A stretch of 7,873 bases of DNA, taken from an uncultured Clostridia bacterium. GTDB taxonomy: Bacteria; Bacillota; Clostridia; Oscillospirales; Acutalibacteraceae. Below, piece after piece: positions 1-6,208 of the stretch. Below the pieces are notes generated by a model. That model did no database searches. It was given only the letters and a program-made list of their open reading frames with translations, and was not told the DNA's origin. Position 1 is the stretch's first letter, and every line of letters begins with the position of its first letter. Position numbers and translations under genes: made by a program. The DNA is taken from contig CALFPM010000154.1 of assembly GCA_937919155.1 (NCBI GenBank), positions 1 to 7,873 on the forward strand, read 5' to 3'.

Positions 1-98
1 TTATCTAATAATTCAACGTTACAATCAAAAGATAATTCATAACTTAATTCTCTTGCAATCCAAAATGATTCACACAATGACCTCTCACGACGAATTTG
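1..98 (-). pseudogene. Possible partial reading frame running off the left edge
   Basis: On the minus strand a frame is open from a stop at 101-99 to the window edge. Its translation looks protein-like, with a stretch reading WIARELSYELSFDCNVELLD that would form an amphipathic helix followed by a beta strand. No ATG is present. The only in-frame start is a TTG at 77-75, with a GAGAGG only 3 bases upstream, which is too close for a good ribosome binding site. Some MNT-type nucleotidyltransferases end their core domain in a similar helix-strand pattern, but the resemblance is too weak to name a family. A random open frame of 32 codons is quite possible in DNA this AT-rich. Confidence 0.18.
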
Positions 99-193
99 TT
101 AAAAGAGTTAAGAAAAATAATCCACGTTATATGGTAAATGATGTTAGTTATAACAATTCAACAAAAATCAGTTCAATTTATTGTGCTGAATAA
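77..193 (+). pseudogene. 38-codon stub resembling the N-terminus of a treble-clef zinc-finger protein
   Basis: The frame begins ATG at 77 and stops at TAA 191-193. The product starts MTSHDEFVKRVKKNNPRY and ends TKISSIYCAE. From memory this follows the opening of a family common in phages and mobile elements of Firmicutes: a D/E-E-F-[IV]-x-[KR]-x-K-K helix, then a Y-x(4)-V-x-Y strand, an N-rich turn with T-K, and a strand leading into the first zinc Cys of a C-P-x-H-G-x-F motif. Here translation stops two residues after that Cys, so the HGEF part and the remaining ligands are missing. No Shine-Dalgarno sequence precedes the ATG, and the base composition is far more AT-rich than in the neighbouring genes. 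I read it as the truncated remnant of a horizontally acquired gene; it cannot fold as the usual domain. Confidence 0.4.
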
Positions 194-200
194 CAAAAAT

Positions 201-237
201 AAATCCGTCTTTCAATTTCCGTTGAAAAGACGGATTT
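201..237 (+). terminator. Hairpin terminator downstream of the stub, overlapping a promoter
   Basis: The arms AAATCCGTCTTT (201-212) and AAAGACGGATTT (226-237) pair perfectly over 12 bp, with a 13-base loop that can add a CAA/TTG extension. It starts 8 bases after the stop at 193, the normal position for that gene's terminator. The U-tract on the + strand is short and partly within the stem. On the minus strand the arm is followed by TTTATTTTTGTTA, a better U-tract, so it may work in both directions. Its right half also carries the -35 box of the following promoter. Confidence 0.7.
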
Positions 238-250
238 GCTATGTTAAAAT
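222..250 (+). promoter_or_regulatory. Sigma-A promoter with extended -10 for the GH-A-like gene
   Basis: The -35 box TTGAAA (222-227) is followed by a 17-base spacer and the -10 box TAAAAT (245-250), preceded by the TGn extension (242-244). Both hexamers match the consensus at 5 of 6 positions. The predicted transcript starts near 257, 29 bases before the chosen ATG at 286. This would exclude the upstream in-frame ATG at 241 as a start. The -35 box lies in the loop and right arm of the hairpin at 201-237. Confidence 0.6.
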
Positions 251-285
251 TTCAATATAAAATTTGTAATTCAAGGAGCAATACC

Positions 286-1518
286 ATGGCAATTTTAATG
301 AAAATCGTAGGCTTTATCCTCGCCCTCATCACCCCATTTGCATCAATGCTTGTGTGGGATCCCTCCGCATATTTTGACAAGGAAATCCCCGTTGCCGAGG
401 AGAAAATCGGCGGATTCATGAAAGGTGTCTGCCACCTTGACCCCGACTATGACCTCATCAAAGACGCAAATGTTGAGTGGTTCAGAGATGACATTCCTTT
501 CCCCTACGCCCCTGACGGCTCAACTTCACCTTCCTATGAGAACTGGAAAAAAGAAGCTCAGGAATATGTTGACAACGGCATCAGAATTTTCGGTGTTACA
601 CCCTATCCCGATGATTATATCGCTTACGGTCTTGACCCCCGTGACCCTGCAAGCCGCGAGGGAATTCAGGAAATTGCAAAATTCTACATAAACGACCTCA
701 AGGGCATTGTCGGCGCATTTCAGGTCACAAACGAAATGGGCATTGACCGCTTTACCCTGCCCCTGACCCTTGACGAAGCCGCCGAGTTCATCGGAATGCA
801 GCTTGAAGCAATGTATCCCGTCAGAGGCGATATTATAATCGGCTACAACCTTGGCGGTCTTTCAATCCTTCAGCTCCCCTTCAAGATGATGAAGTACCAT
901 CAGTATTGCGACTATGTCGGCCTTGACATGTACCTCGGCTGCTTTGAAAATGTGCTTAAGAATGCCGACCAGTATGTGACGATTCTCAACTTTGTAAGGC
1001 GTATTACGGGCAAGCCCATCATTCTTTGCGAATTCGGCTACATCGGCTACGGCGAACCCAAGACCGCCGCTGAAAAGAAAGCTATCCTGCAGAAATACGG
1101 CTTCAACAGCGAGGAAGAAGCAAGGGCAAATATCTGGGAATTTGTCAACAACCTGCCCGAGGATCTGAGGGAAGAAATCACCCGTGATTATTCAGAACGC
1201 ACACCCGAAGAAGTGGGCAACCTTATTTTTGACGGCGAATATTCAAACCACATTTACTGCGAACTTGCCGAGGGTGTCGGACTTTATCGCTATGAGCATA
1301 CCCCCGAGGGTCAGGCAGAATTCTTTGAATATGTTATCCCCAAAGTCCGCAGCCTTGATTATGTTATAGGTATGTGTGTTTACTGCTGGGCGGACAGCGA
1401 CAGCTGCTATGTCTGCGGTCAGTCCGACTGCCCTGTTGAAACAGGCTGGGGTCTTGTGGACGGCAAAGGTCAGCCCAAACCCGCTTACTATGCAGTGCAG
1501 GAAGCTTTTGAAGATTGA
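286..1518 (+). CDS. Membrane-anchored or exported clan GH-A-like TIM-barrel glycosidase
   Basis: The product has 410 residues. The start at 286 is preceded by AAGGAG at 273-278 with 7-base spacing; the in-frame ATG at 241 has no such site and lies before the predicted transcript start. Residues 6-24 are hydrophobic with no clear cleavage site or lipobox, suggesting a signal anchor. The rest reads as a (beta/alpha)8 barrel of clan GH-A type: an N-E pair after strand 4 (QVTNE, general acid/base E150), a strand-7 glutamate (IILCEFG, nucleophile E249), a strand-8 Trp (W368), and the ending GLVDGKGQPKPAYYAVQEAF found in many clan GH-A enzymes. Unusual points are a roughly 110-residue stretch between strands 7 and 8 and a Cys cluster at C364, C367, C374, C377 and C382. 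The substrate cannot be read from the sequence; a beta-linked glycan is inferred. I could not assign a GH family number with confidence. It is a single-gene unit with its own promoter and terminator. Confidence 0.75.
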   Translation: MAILMKIVGFILALITPFASMLVWDPSAYFDKEIPVAEEKIGGFMKGVCHLDPDYDLIKDANVEWFRDDIPFPYAPDGSTSPSYENWKKEAQEYVDNGIRIFGVTPYPDDYIAYGLDPRDPASREGIQEIAKFYINDLKGIVGAFQVTNEMGIDRFTLPLTLDEAAEFIGMQLEAMYPVRGDIIIGYNLGGLSILQLPFKMMKYHQYCDYVGLDMYLGCFENVLKNADQYVTILNFVRRITGKPIILCEFGYIGYGEPKTAAEKKAILQKYGFNSEEEARANIWEFVNNLPEDLREEITRDYSERTPEEVGNLIFDGEYSNHIYCELAEGVGLYRYEHTPEGQAEFFEYVIPKVRSLDYVIGMCVYCWADSDSCYVCGQSDCPVETGWGLVDGKGQPKPAYYAVQEAFED

Positions 1519-1522
1519 GATT

Positions 1523-1550
1523 AAAAGGATAGCTTCGGCTGTCCTTTTTT
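1523..1550 (+). terminator. Rho-independent terminator with UUCG loop
   Basis: The left arm AAAAGGATAGC (1523-1533) and right arm GCTGTCCTTTT pair with one U·G. They enclose a C(UUCG)G tetraloop at 1534-1537, and the run of six T ends at 1550. It begins 5 bases after the stop of the GH-A-like gene. Confidence 0.9.
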
Positions 1551-1572
1551 GCTTACTGTTACATTTTTGATA

Positions 1573-1601
1573 TTGAAATCACAGTTTATTTGTGGTAACA
1601 T
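1573..1601 (+). promoter_or_regulatory. Sigma-A promoter with extended -10 for the secreted hydrolase
   Basis: TTGAAA (1573-1578), a 17-base spacer and TAACAT (1596-1601) carrying the TGn extension (1593-1595) form a promoter with the same layout as the one at 222-250. The transcript should start near 1608, leaving a leader of about 45 bases. The region is flanked by a 7-bp inverted repeat, TTACTGT (1553-1559) and ACAGTAA (1605-1611), which could be an operator. Confidence 0.55.
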
Positions 1602-1652
1602 ATTACAGTAAAGTGTTTTAATACGCTAAATCAGTAAAGGAGCGTTGAAAAA

Positions 1653-3476
1653 ATGAAAAAATCCATTCAGAAAATCATCTCGGTTCTTCTATGCGCGGTA
1701 ATGCTCGTTTCCGCCTTTTCTGCAGGCGGCTTCGCAGCCTACGACAGAATCACGGACTGCGGCGATGACTGCGAATTCTATCCCACAATCATCATCCCCG
1801 GTCTCGGTCAGTCAAATGTTCTGGTTGCAGACGAAAACGGCGACTATGTGCTTGACGGTGATGGCAACAAAATTTCCGCTTTCCCCGCTTACATACAGCT
1901 GCCCGAAATTCTCAAAACTGCAATCATTCCCGCAATCATGTCGCTTGTTTTCCAGAGGGACGCAGGTCTTTCCGATGCACTTGCAAAGGTTATTGACATC
2001 TGCTTCGGCATAAACAAGAGTGACTACGAGGCTCAGAACACAGGCAATGTTATTCTTGAGAGATATTATTATCCGTACTCGGAATGCTCGGAAGAAGAAA
2101 AAGAAGTTATCAACCACCACATTCCGTTCAAGCTTTATCCCACAGACCTTCCCTACGACCACCTCTATTATTTCACATATAACTCATTCGGCAATCACAT
2201 TGATGTTACCAAAGAGCTTTATGACTACATCGAGATGGTCAAGGAGCAGACAGGTCACGACAAGATAAATCTTGTTCCCATCAGCCAGGGCGGCACCTTT
2301 GCAAACGCACTTTTCGAATATTATCCCGAAGTTATGGACTGCCTCCACAAGGTTCTTTACATTGTTCCCGCTCTTGACGGCTCAACAATCATCGGTGACG
2401 TTTTCACAGGCAACATCAATTTCCTCAATGTGGATTATCTCTACAACGGCTTCCTCGGAAACCTCGGTCTGCTTGACGCAAACACAGCAAGAATCATTGA
2501 GGTTGCCCTCAGAATTCTCCCCGATGAAGTGCTCATGACCAGCCTTGAAAAAGCGGTCAAAGTTCTTGTTGAAGATGTTATGATAAGAAGCACAAGCATG
2601 TGGGCGCTCTGCCCCTCGGGCAATTATCCCGCCGCTGCAGAAAAGCATCTTTCATCCCCTGAAATGGCAAGCATCAAGGAGCAGACATACAAATATTATC
2701 AGGCTCAGCTCCACTCAGATGATAACATCAAAAAGCTTCTTGAAAAAGGCGTTCAGGTTTTCAACGTTGCTCAGTATGACTTCAATATGATTAATGTCGG
2801 CGGTTCATGGGACAGCCAGAACGCAGACTTCATCATTCATCTTGATTCAACATCAATGGGTGCATATGCCGCAAATATCGGCGAAACACTTCCCGAGGAT
2901 TATGTTCAGAAGAACACCTACTGCACAAATCCCGACCACGACCACATTTCACCCGACAGAGTTGTTGATGCTTCCGCAGGTCTGCTGCCCGACACAACAT
3001 TCTATTTTGACAATCAGCGCCACGACCTGACACAGCACAATGACGTTATTCTTGAAATTGCAATGGAGCTGATTGCTCACGATGACATCAAGGATGTTTA
3101 TTCCGACCCCCGATTCCCCCAGTTCAACATCGGCAGAGACACAAGAAAGCTCTATGAACTTCTGAATGTTGCCGCTGAAATCGACTCCGCCGCTCTCTCC
3201 GCAGAGGATGCCGCAGAACTTGCAGCAGCCGTGAAGCAGGCAGAGGATACGGTTAACGATTCAACCGTTGAGGCAGGTGCATTCGAAGCTGCAGAAGCAA
3301 AACTTGAATCAATCCTCGGAAAGCTCGGCGCAGTTGAAGTTGCAGAAGTCAAAGAACCCTCAGGCTTCTTTGAGAAGCTCAGCCTCTGGCTTTACGACAA
3401 CTTCGGCACAGACGGATTCTCCGAAATGCCCAAGTCGGTACTCTCAAAAATCTGGAATATGATTACAGGTAAATAA
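1653..3476 (+). CDS. Secreted alpha/beta hydrolase (lipase/esterase type)
   Basis: The product has 607 residues. AAAGGAG at 1636-1642 lies 10 bases before the ATG. Residues 1-28 form a Sec signal peptide: a Lys-rich start, the hydrophobic core IISVLLCAVMLVSAF, and likely cleavage near A28/A29. The mature part opens with a C36/C40 pair and PTIIIPGLGQSN (44-55), the oxyanion-loop strand of alpha/beta hydrolases. The nucleophile elbow is VPISQGG with S211; the usual first Gly of G-x-S-x-G is Pro. H457 or H462 in NQRHDLTQHND is the likely catalytic His, and D376 or D387 after strand VFNVAQYD the likely acid. Residues 509-560 form an Ala/Glu-rich helical hairpin like small cell-surface helical modules, followed by a conserved-looking end (GFFEKLSLWLYDNFG). 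The fold assignment is firm; the substrate (acyl ester, lipid or glycan ester) is unknown. It has its own promoter and terminator. Confidence 0.75.
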   Translation: MKKSIQKIISVLLCAVMLVSAFSAGGFAAYDRITDCGDDCEFYPTIIIPGLGQSNVLVADENGDYVLDGDGNKISAFPAYIQLPEILKTAIIPAIMSLVFQRDAGLSDALAKVIDICFGINKSDYEAQNTGNVILERYYYPYSECSEEEKEVINHHIPFKLYPTDLPYDHLYYFTYNSFGNHIDVTKELYDYIEMVKEQTGHDKINLVPISQGGTFANALFEYYPEVMDCLHKVLYIVPALDGSTIIGDVFTGNINFLNVDYLYNGFLGNLGLLDANTARIIEVALRILPDEVLMTSLEKAVKVLVEDVMIRSTSMWALCPSGNYPAAAEKHLSSPEMASIKEQTYKYYQAQLHSDDNIKKLLEKGVQVFNVAQYDFNMINVGGSWDSQNADFIIHLDSTSMGAYAANIGETLPEDYVQKNTYCTNPDHDHISPDRVVDASAGLLPDTTFYFDNQRHDLTQHNDVILEIAMELIAHDDIKDVYSDPRFPQFNIGRDTRKLYELLNVAAEIDSAALSAEDAAELAAAVKQAEDTVNDSTVEAGAFEAAEAKLESILGKLGAVEVAEVKEPSGFFEKLSLWLYDNFGTDGFSEMPKSVLSKIWNMITGK

Positions 3477-3487
3477 ACAAAAGCAAA

Positions 3488-3525
3488 CCGTGGCACCCTC
3501 GGAATGAAGGTGCCACGGATTTTTT
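3488..3525. terminator. Bidirectional terminator between convergent genes
   Basis: CCGTGGCACC (3488-3497) and GGTGCCACGG (3509-3518) pair perfectly over 10 bp around an 11-base loop. On the + strand ATTTTTT follows (3519-3525). On the - strand the same hairpin is followed by TTTGCTTTTGTTT. It lies between stops at 3476 (+) and 3536 (-), so it should end both transcripts. Confidence 0.9.
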
Positions 3526-3535
3526 ATGCAACAAA

Positions 3536-4657
3536 TTATTTTCTCAAGAAGAACATAAACACTGTAAGAACAATCAGAAATGCAAAGTTAAAAATCGAAA
3601 ACAGCTTTAAGTAATAACCCGCCTTACCGGGGTTATGCCATGTGTATTCTCTGAATGTTATGAGACTTGCAAGTGAAGAAATGAGAGTACCCACACCGCC
3701 GATATTGACGCCCACAAGCAAGTCACCGTAGTTTTCCGTAAACTGCGAAAGCAATATCGCGGAGGGAACATTGCTTATGAACTGGCAGGAAAAAACGCTG
3801 AAAAGCAGGGTGCTTTTTTCCATAAGCATTGAAAGAAAATCCTTTACCGCATCAATTCTCGCCATATTGCCCGAGAAGATAAAAAAGAAAACAAAAGTAA
3901 GCAGCAACGGATAATCCACCATTTTCAGTGCTTTGCGATCTGCAATCAGCAGCACTGCAGGAATAACAATCAGACCCACCGCATAGGGAATACCCCTGAA
4001 AACTATGGCGATTGACAGGGCAAAAAGAGCAAGGTAAAGTGCTGTTCGTGCAGGAGGCAATTTCGCAATTTCTCCCTCAATTTTAAGTGGTTCTGACTTT
4101 ACAAAGACAATGCAACAGAGGGTTATGAGCGCAACAGAAAGAGCAAACGGCGGCGCCATAATACCCATAAATTCAAGATTCGGGATGTTGAACTTAGTGT
4201 AGAGATAAAGATTCTGAGGATTCCCGAAAGGGGTGAGCATTCCGCCCAGATTTGCCGCAATGTTCTGCATCACAAAAGTGAACGCCATGTATTCCTGCTT
4301 ACCTGTTGTGATAAGCACAAAATAACCCAGGGGTAAAAAAGTGAGCAAAGCCATGTCGTTGGCAATAAGCATCGAACCTATGAAAGTAATATAGACAAGA
4401 GCAAGAATTACGAGCCTTGCGTTTTTGAAGCACTGAACTATTTTCTTTGCCAATGTGTAAAAAAACTGAATATTTTTGAGGGCACACACCACGGCAAGCA
4501 CGCAAAACAGGCAAGCAAGGGTTTTGAAATCAAAATATCCCATGTACTCCCTGTCAGGCGGAACTATGATGCTCGTCACTGCCGCCGCAACCAAAGCAAC
4601 CAACATAATGGCATTCTTTTTGGCAAAGGATACTGTATTTTTTAATACTTTCGTCAT
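3536..4657 (-). CDS. SLC13/ArsB-type anion permease (ion transporter superfamily)
   Basis: The product has 373 residues. The start at 4657 is chosen because GGAG (4668-4665) lies 7 bases upstream and the product then begins MTKVLKN followed by a first membrane helix at about 15-33. An upstream in-frame ATG at 4729 has no such site and precedes the promoter at 4722-4694. About ten hydrophobic segments are visible. Two half-repeats carry the hallmarks of the ion transporter superfamily: NDMALLTFLPL (100-110) with GGMLTPFGNPQNL (138-150) in the first half, and SNVPSAILLSQFT (295-307) with NIGGVGTLISS (318-328) in the second. These NP/SN re-entrant loops bind substrate and sodium or protons in known members. 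It probably moves a dicarboxylate, citrate or another oxyanion; the sequence does not decide which. No ArsR-type regulator or ars genes are nearby, which argues weakly against arsenite export. Confidence 0.8.
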   Translation of the reverse strand: MTKVLKNTVSFAKKNAIMLVALVAAAVTSIIVPPDREYMGYFDFKTLACLFCVLAVVCALKNIQFFYTLAKKIVQCFKNARLVILALVYITFIGSMLIANDMALLTFLPLGYFVLITTGKQEYMAFTFVMQNIAANLGGMLTPFGNPQNLYLYTKFNIPNLEFMGIMAPPFALSVALITLCCIVFVKSEPLKIEGEIAKLPPARTALYLALFALSIAIVFRGIPYAVGLIVIPAVLLIADRKALKMVDYPLLLTFVFFFIFSGNMARIDAVKDFLSMLMEKSTLLFSVFSCQFISNVPSAILLSQFTENYGDLLVGVNIGGVGTLISSLASLITFREYTWHNPGKAGYYLKLFSIFNFAFLIVLTVFMFFLRK

Positions 4658-4693
4658 TGAAATTCTCCGTTTGGTTTTTATCTGACGAAGATT

Positions 4694-4722
4694 ATTATAT
4701 ACTCCCGCTCCGCAAAATTCAA
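4694..4722 (-). promoter_or_regulatory. Sigma-A promoter for the permease
   Basis: Read on the minus strand, TTGAAT (4722-4717), a 17-base spacer and a perfect TATAAT (4699-4694) lie upstream of the permease start at 4657. The transcript would begin near 4687, giving a leader of about 30 bases. A second minus-strand TATAAT at 4769-4764 has no matching -35 box and sits against the terminator at 4808-4776, so I do not count it. Confidence 0.65.
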
Positions 4723-4775
4723 TGAACACACAATGACAAAATCAACAAAACGCATTCGTTATTATTATACAAATT

Positions 4776-4808
4776 GCCAAAAAGGACAGCCGCCGTGTGC
4801 TGCCCTTT
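4776..4808 (-). terminator. Rho-independent terminator of the ADP-ribosylglycohydrolase unit
   Basis: On the minus strand AAAGGGCAGC (4808-4799) pairs with GCTGTCCTTT (4790-4781) through one G·U and is followed by TT and GGC. The hairpin starts 6 bases after the stop codon at 4817-4815. Its stem is nearly the same as that of the terminator at 1523-1550, with a different loop. Confidence 0.85.
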
Positions 4809-4814
4809 CCGTAA

Positions 4815-6185
4815 TTACTCCATGTGTTCCATTGTTTTTTCAACGGCTTTTTCGATATCAACCGTACTCACTCCGAAAATCGAGGTGTGAATTTTGCCGT
4901 TAACCGGCTTTTTCCAGCATTCGTCAATGCAATCAATTCCGCCTCTCATTCCGAGAATTGAGCCAACGGTTGCACCGTTGCAGTCCGTGTCAAATGCCAT
5001 TTCAACAGCGCGGCAGATTGATTTGCCGAAGTCACCTTCGCCGTAAAGCAAAGCGGCTGCAACAATCATCGCGTTGGAAATTGTGTGACACCAGCCGTGG
5101 TCGGTATGCTCATCGTAAGCTGAACGAATCATATCGAAGCAGTCGCCGATATCCGCGCCGTTTTTATAAGCCTCCATTATCTTCATAACAGCTTCGTAGA
5201 GCCTTGAAGTTGAGGGAATCTGCGCAAGACCGCCGAGAATGATGTCCTCAATGCTGTCCGTCACCGCGGCGCAGGCAATCATTGCGGAGGCAAACATCTC
5301 GCCGTAAATGCCGTTTTTCACATGGGATATTCTTGCATCGTTAAAAGCCATTTCGGCGGCATCTTCGGGGTTGCCGGGGTTTATGTAACCGAAGTAATCG
5401 CCTCTTATCTGCGCTCCTATCCATTCACGGCAAACATTTTTATACATTGCCGATGCAGGGGGCAGAATGCAGTTTATGAAATTGACATAGGCAATTCTCT
5501 CCGCCGTGAAATAAGAAAAAACGGACTGATATTTCATCCATGAGTTTGCAACATCCTCCGAGTCAAAATCTCTGCCGAATTCCTCAACAATCTTCTGAGC
5601 AAGCACAACATAGTTCGTGTCATCATCAACGGGCATTCCGTCAACATTGTCGCCGTAAGGCTTGTTTCTGAACCAGAATTTGTAATGAGAACACACTTCA
5701 TCGGTAATATCTGTGCTCATAATATAGCGGTGCATCGGGTAATTGCCCGTTTCCTTAAGGAAAGGAATAAGTTCATCGCTCCTGATGCACTCAACAGGCT
5801 TTCCGAGAAGGCAACCGCACGCCCTGCCCGTCCAGGCACCGAGAAGCTTTTTTCGCAGTGTTTCTTCATCAGGCATTTTCGTTTCAAATTCGTGGTCCTG
5901 CCTGAGTTTTCTGATGCTTTTCAGGTCTGACGGCTCATTATAGGGATAATCGCGGCGCATATCCGCGTTGATAACCGTTTCGAAAATCAGGTCGCTCATA
6001 CGGGTTTTTATCTCCCCGTCTTTCATTGCCGCAACAGACTCAAACAGAGCCTTATGCTTTTCAATGTCAAGACCTTCCTCCAAAGACTGATTATATTCAG
6101 CCATGATATCGGAGGGATAACGGTTGAGTCCCTCAATATTTTTATAGTCGATTTTCATTTCCGTTCCGTAGATTTTCAAAAACAT
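4815..6185 (-). CDS. ADP-ribosylglycohydrolase (ARH/DraG) family protein
   Basis: The product has 456 residues. The ATG at 6185 is preceded by AGAGGTG (6197-6191) with 5-base spacing. A longer frame from TTG 6212 would overlap the upstream stop and is less likely; M10 at 6158 is a possible shorter start. The all-helical ARH core starts at about 110: LLGAWTGRACGCLLGKPVE (114-132), the first metal motif PVDDDT (185-190; usual form G-x-x-T-D-D-T), GYINPGNPEDAAEMAFND (266-283), and the second metal motif DTDCNGATVGSILG (399-412). These Asp/Thr residues bind two Mg2+ in characterised ARH enzymes, which remove ADP-ribose from proteins or other acceptors. Here Cys takes the place of a usual Thr/Ser ligand. 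The N-terminal 110 residues are a polar helical extension absent from DraG and ARH1/3. It is cytoplasmic, with no signal peptide. It follows the small acidic gene by 23 bases, so they form an operon. The true substrate of this subfamily is not known to me. Confidence 0.85.
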   Translation of the reverse strand: MFLKIYGTEMKIDYKNIEGLNRYPSDIMAEYNQSLEEGLDIEKHKALFESVAAMKDGEIKTRMSDLIFETVINADMRRDYPYNEPSDLKSIRKLRQDHEFETKMPDEETLRKKLLGAWTGRACGCLLGKPVECIRSDELIPFLKETGNYPMHRYIMSTDITDEVCSHYKFWFRNKPYGDNVDGMPVDDDTNYVVLAQKIVEEFGRDFDSEDVANSWMKYQSVFSYFTAERIAYVNFINCILPPASAMYKNVCREWIGAQIRGDYFGYINPGNPEDAAEMAFNDARISHVKNGIYGEMFASAMIACAAVTDSIEDIILGGLAQIPSTSRLYEAVMKIMEAYKNGADIGDCFDMIRSAYDEHTDHGWCHTISNAMIVAAALLYGEGDFGKSICRAVEMAFDTDCNGATVGSILGMRGGIDCIDECWKKPVNGKIHTSIFGVSTVDIEKAVEKTMEHME

Positions 6186-6208
6186 AAAATCACCTCTGCA
6201 AATACCGT

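Larger units (their letters stand above)
1..285. other. AT-rich region before the first intact gene
   Basis: This stretch holds the two broken or doubtful frames at 1-98 (-) and 77-193 (+), the hairpin at 201-237, and the promoter and ribosome binding site of the GH-A-like gene. Its first 200 bases are clearly richer in A and T than any coding part of the window, which fits decayed foreign DNA. I see no terminal inverted repeats, direct repeat pairs or integrase motifs that would show how it arrived. Confidence 0.5.

Noticed and set aside
241..285. Longer start (ATG 241) for the GH-A-like gene
   Set aside because: It has no ribosome binding site and lies upstream of the predicted transcript start near 257; AAGGAG at 273-278 clearly serves the ATG at 286.
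1812..2162. 116-codon minus-strand frame inside the secreted hydrolase gene
   Set aside because: It is antisense to a well-supported gene and includes a run of Phe from a Lys/Glu-rich region on the other strand.
4658..4729. Longer start (ATG 4729) for the permease
   Set aside because: The consensus promoter at 4722-4694 lies inside this extension, and the extra 24 residues are polar and unlike the family's N-terminus. GGAG fits the ATG at 4657.
4691..4769. ATTATTATA direct repeat (4691-4699 and 4761-4769)
   Set aside because: The 9-base A/T-only words are explained by a -10 box and ordinary AT-rich intergenic sequence; there is no sign of target-site duplication.
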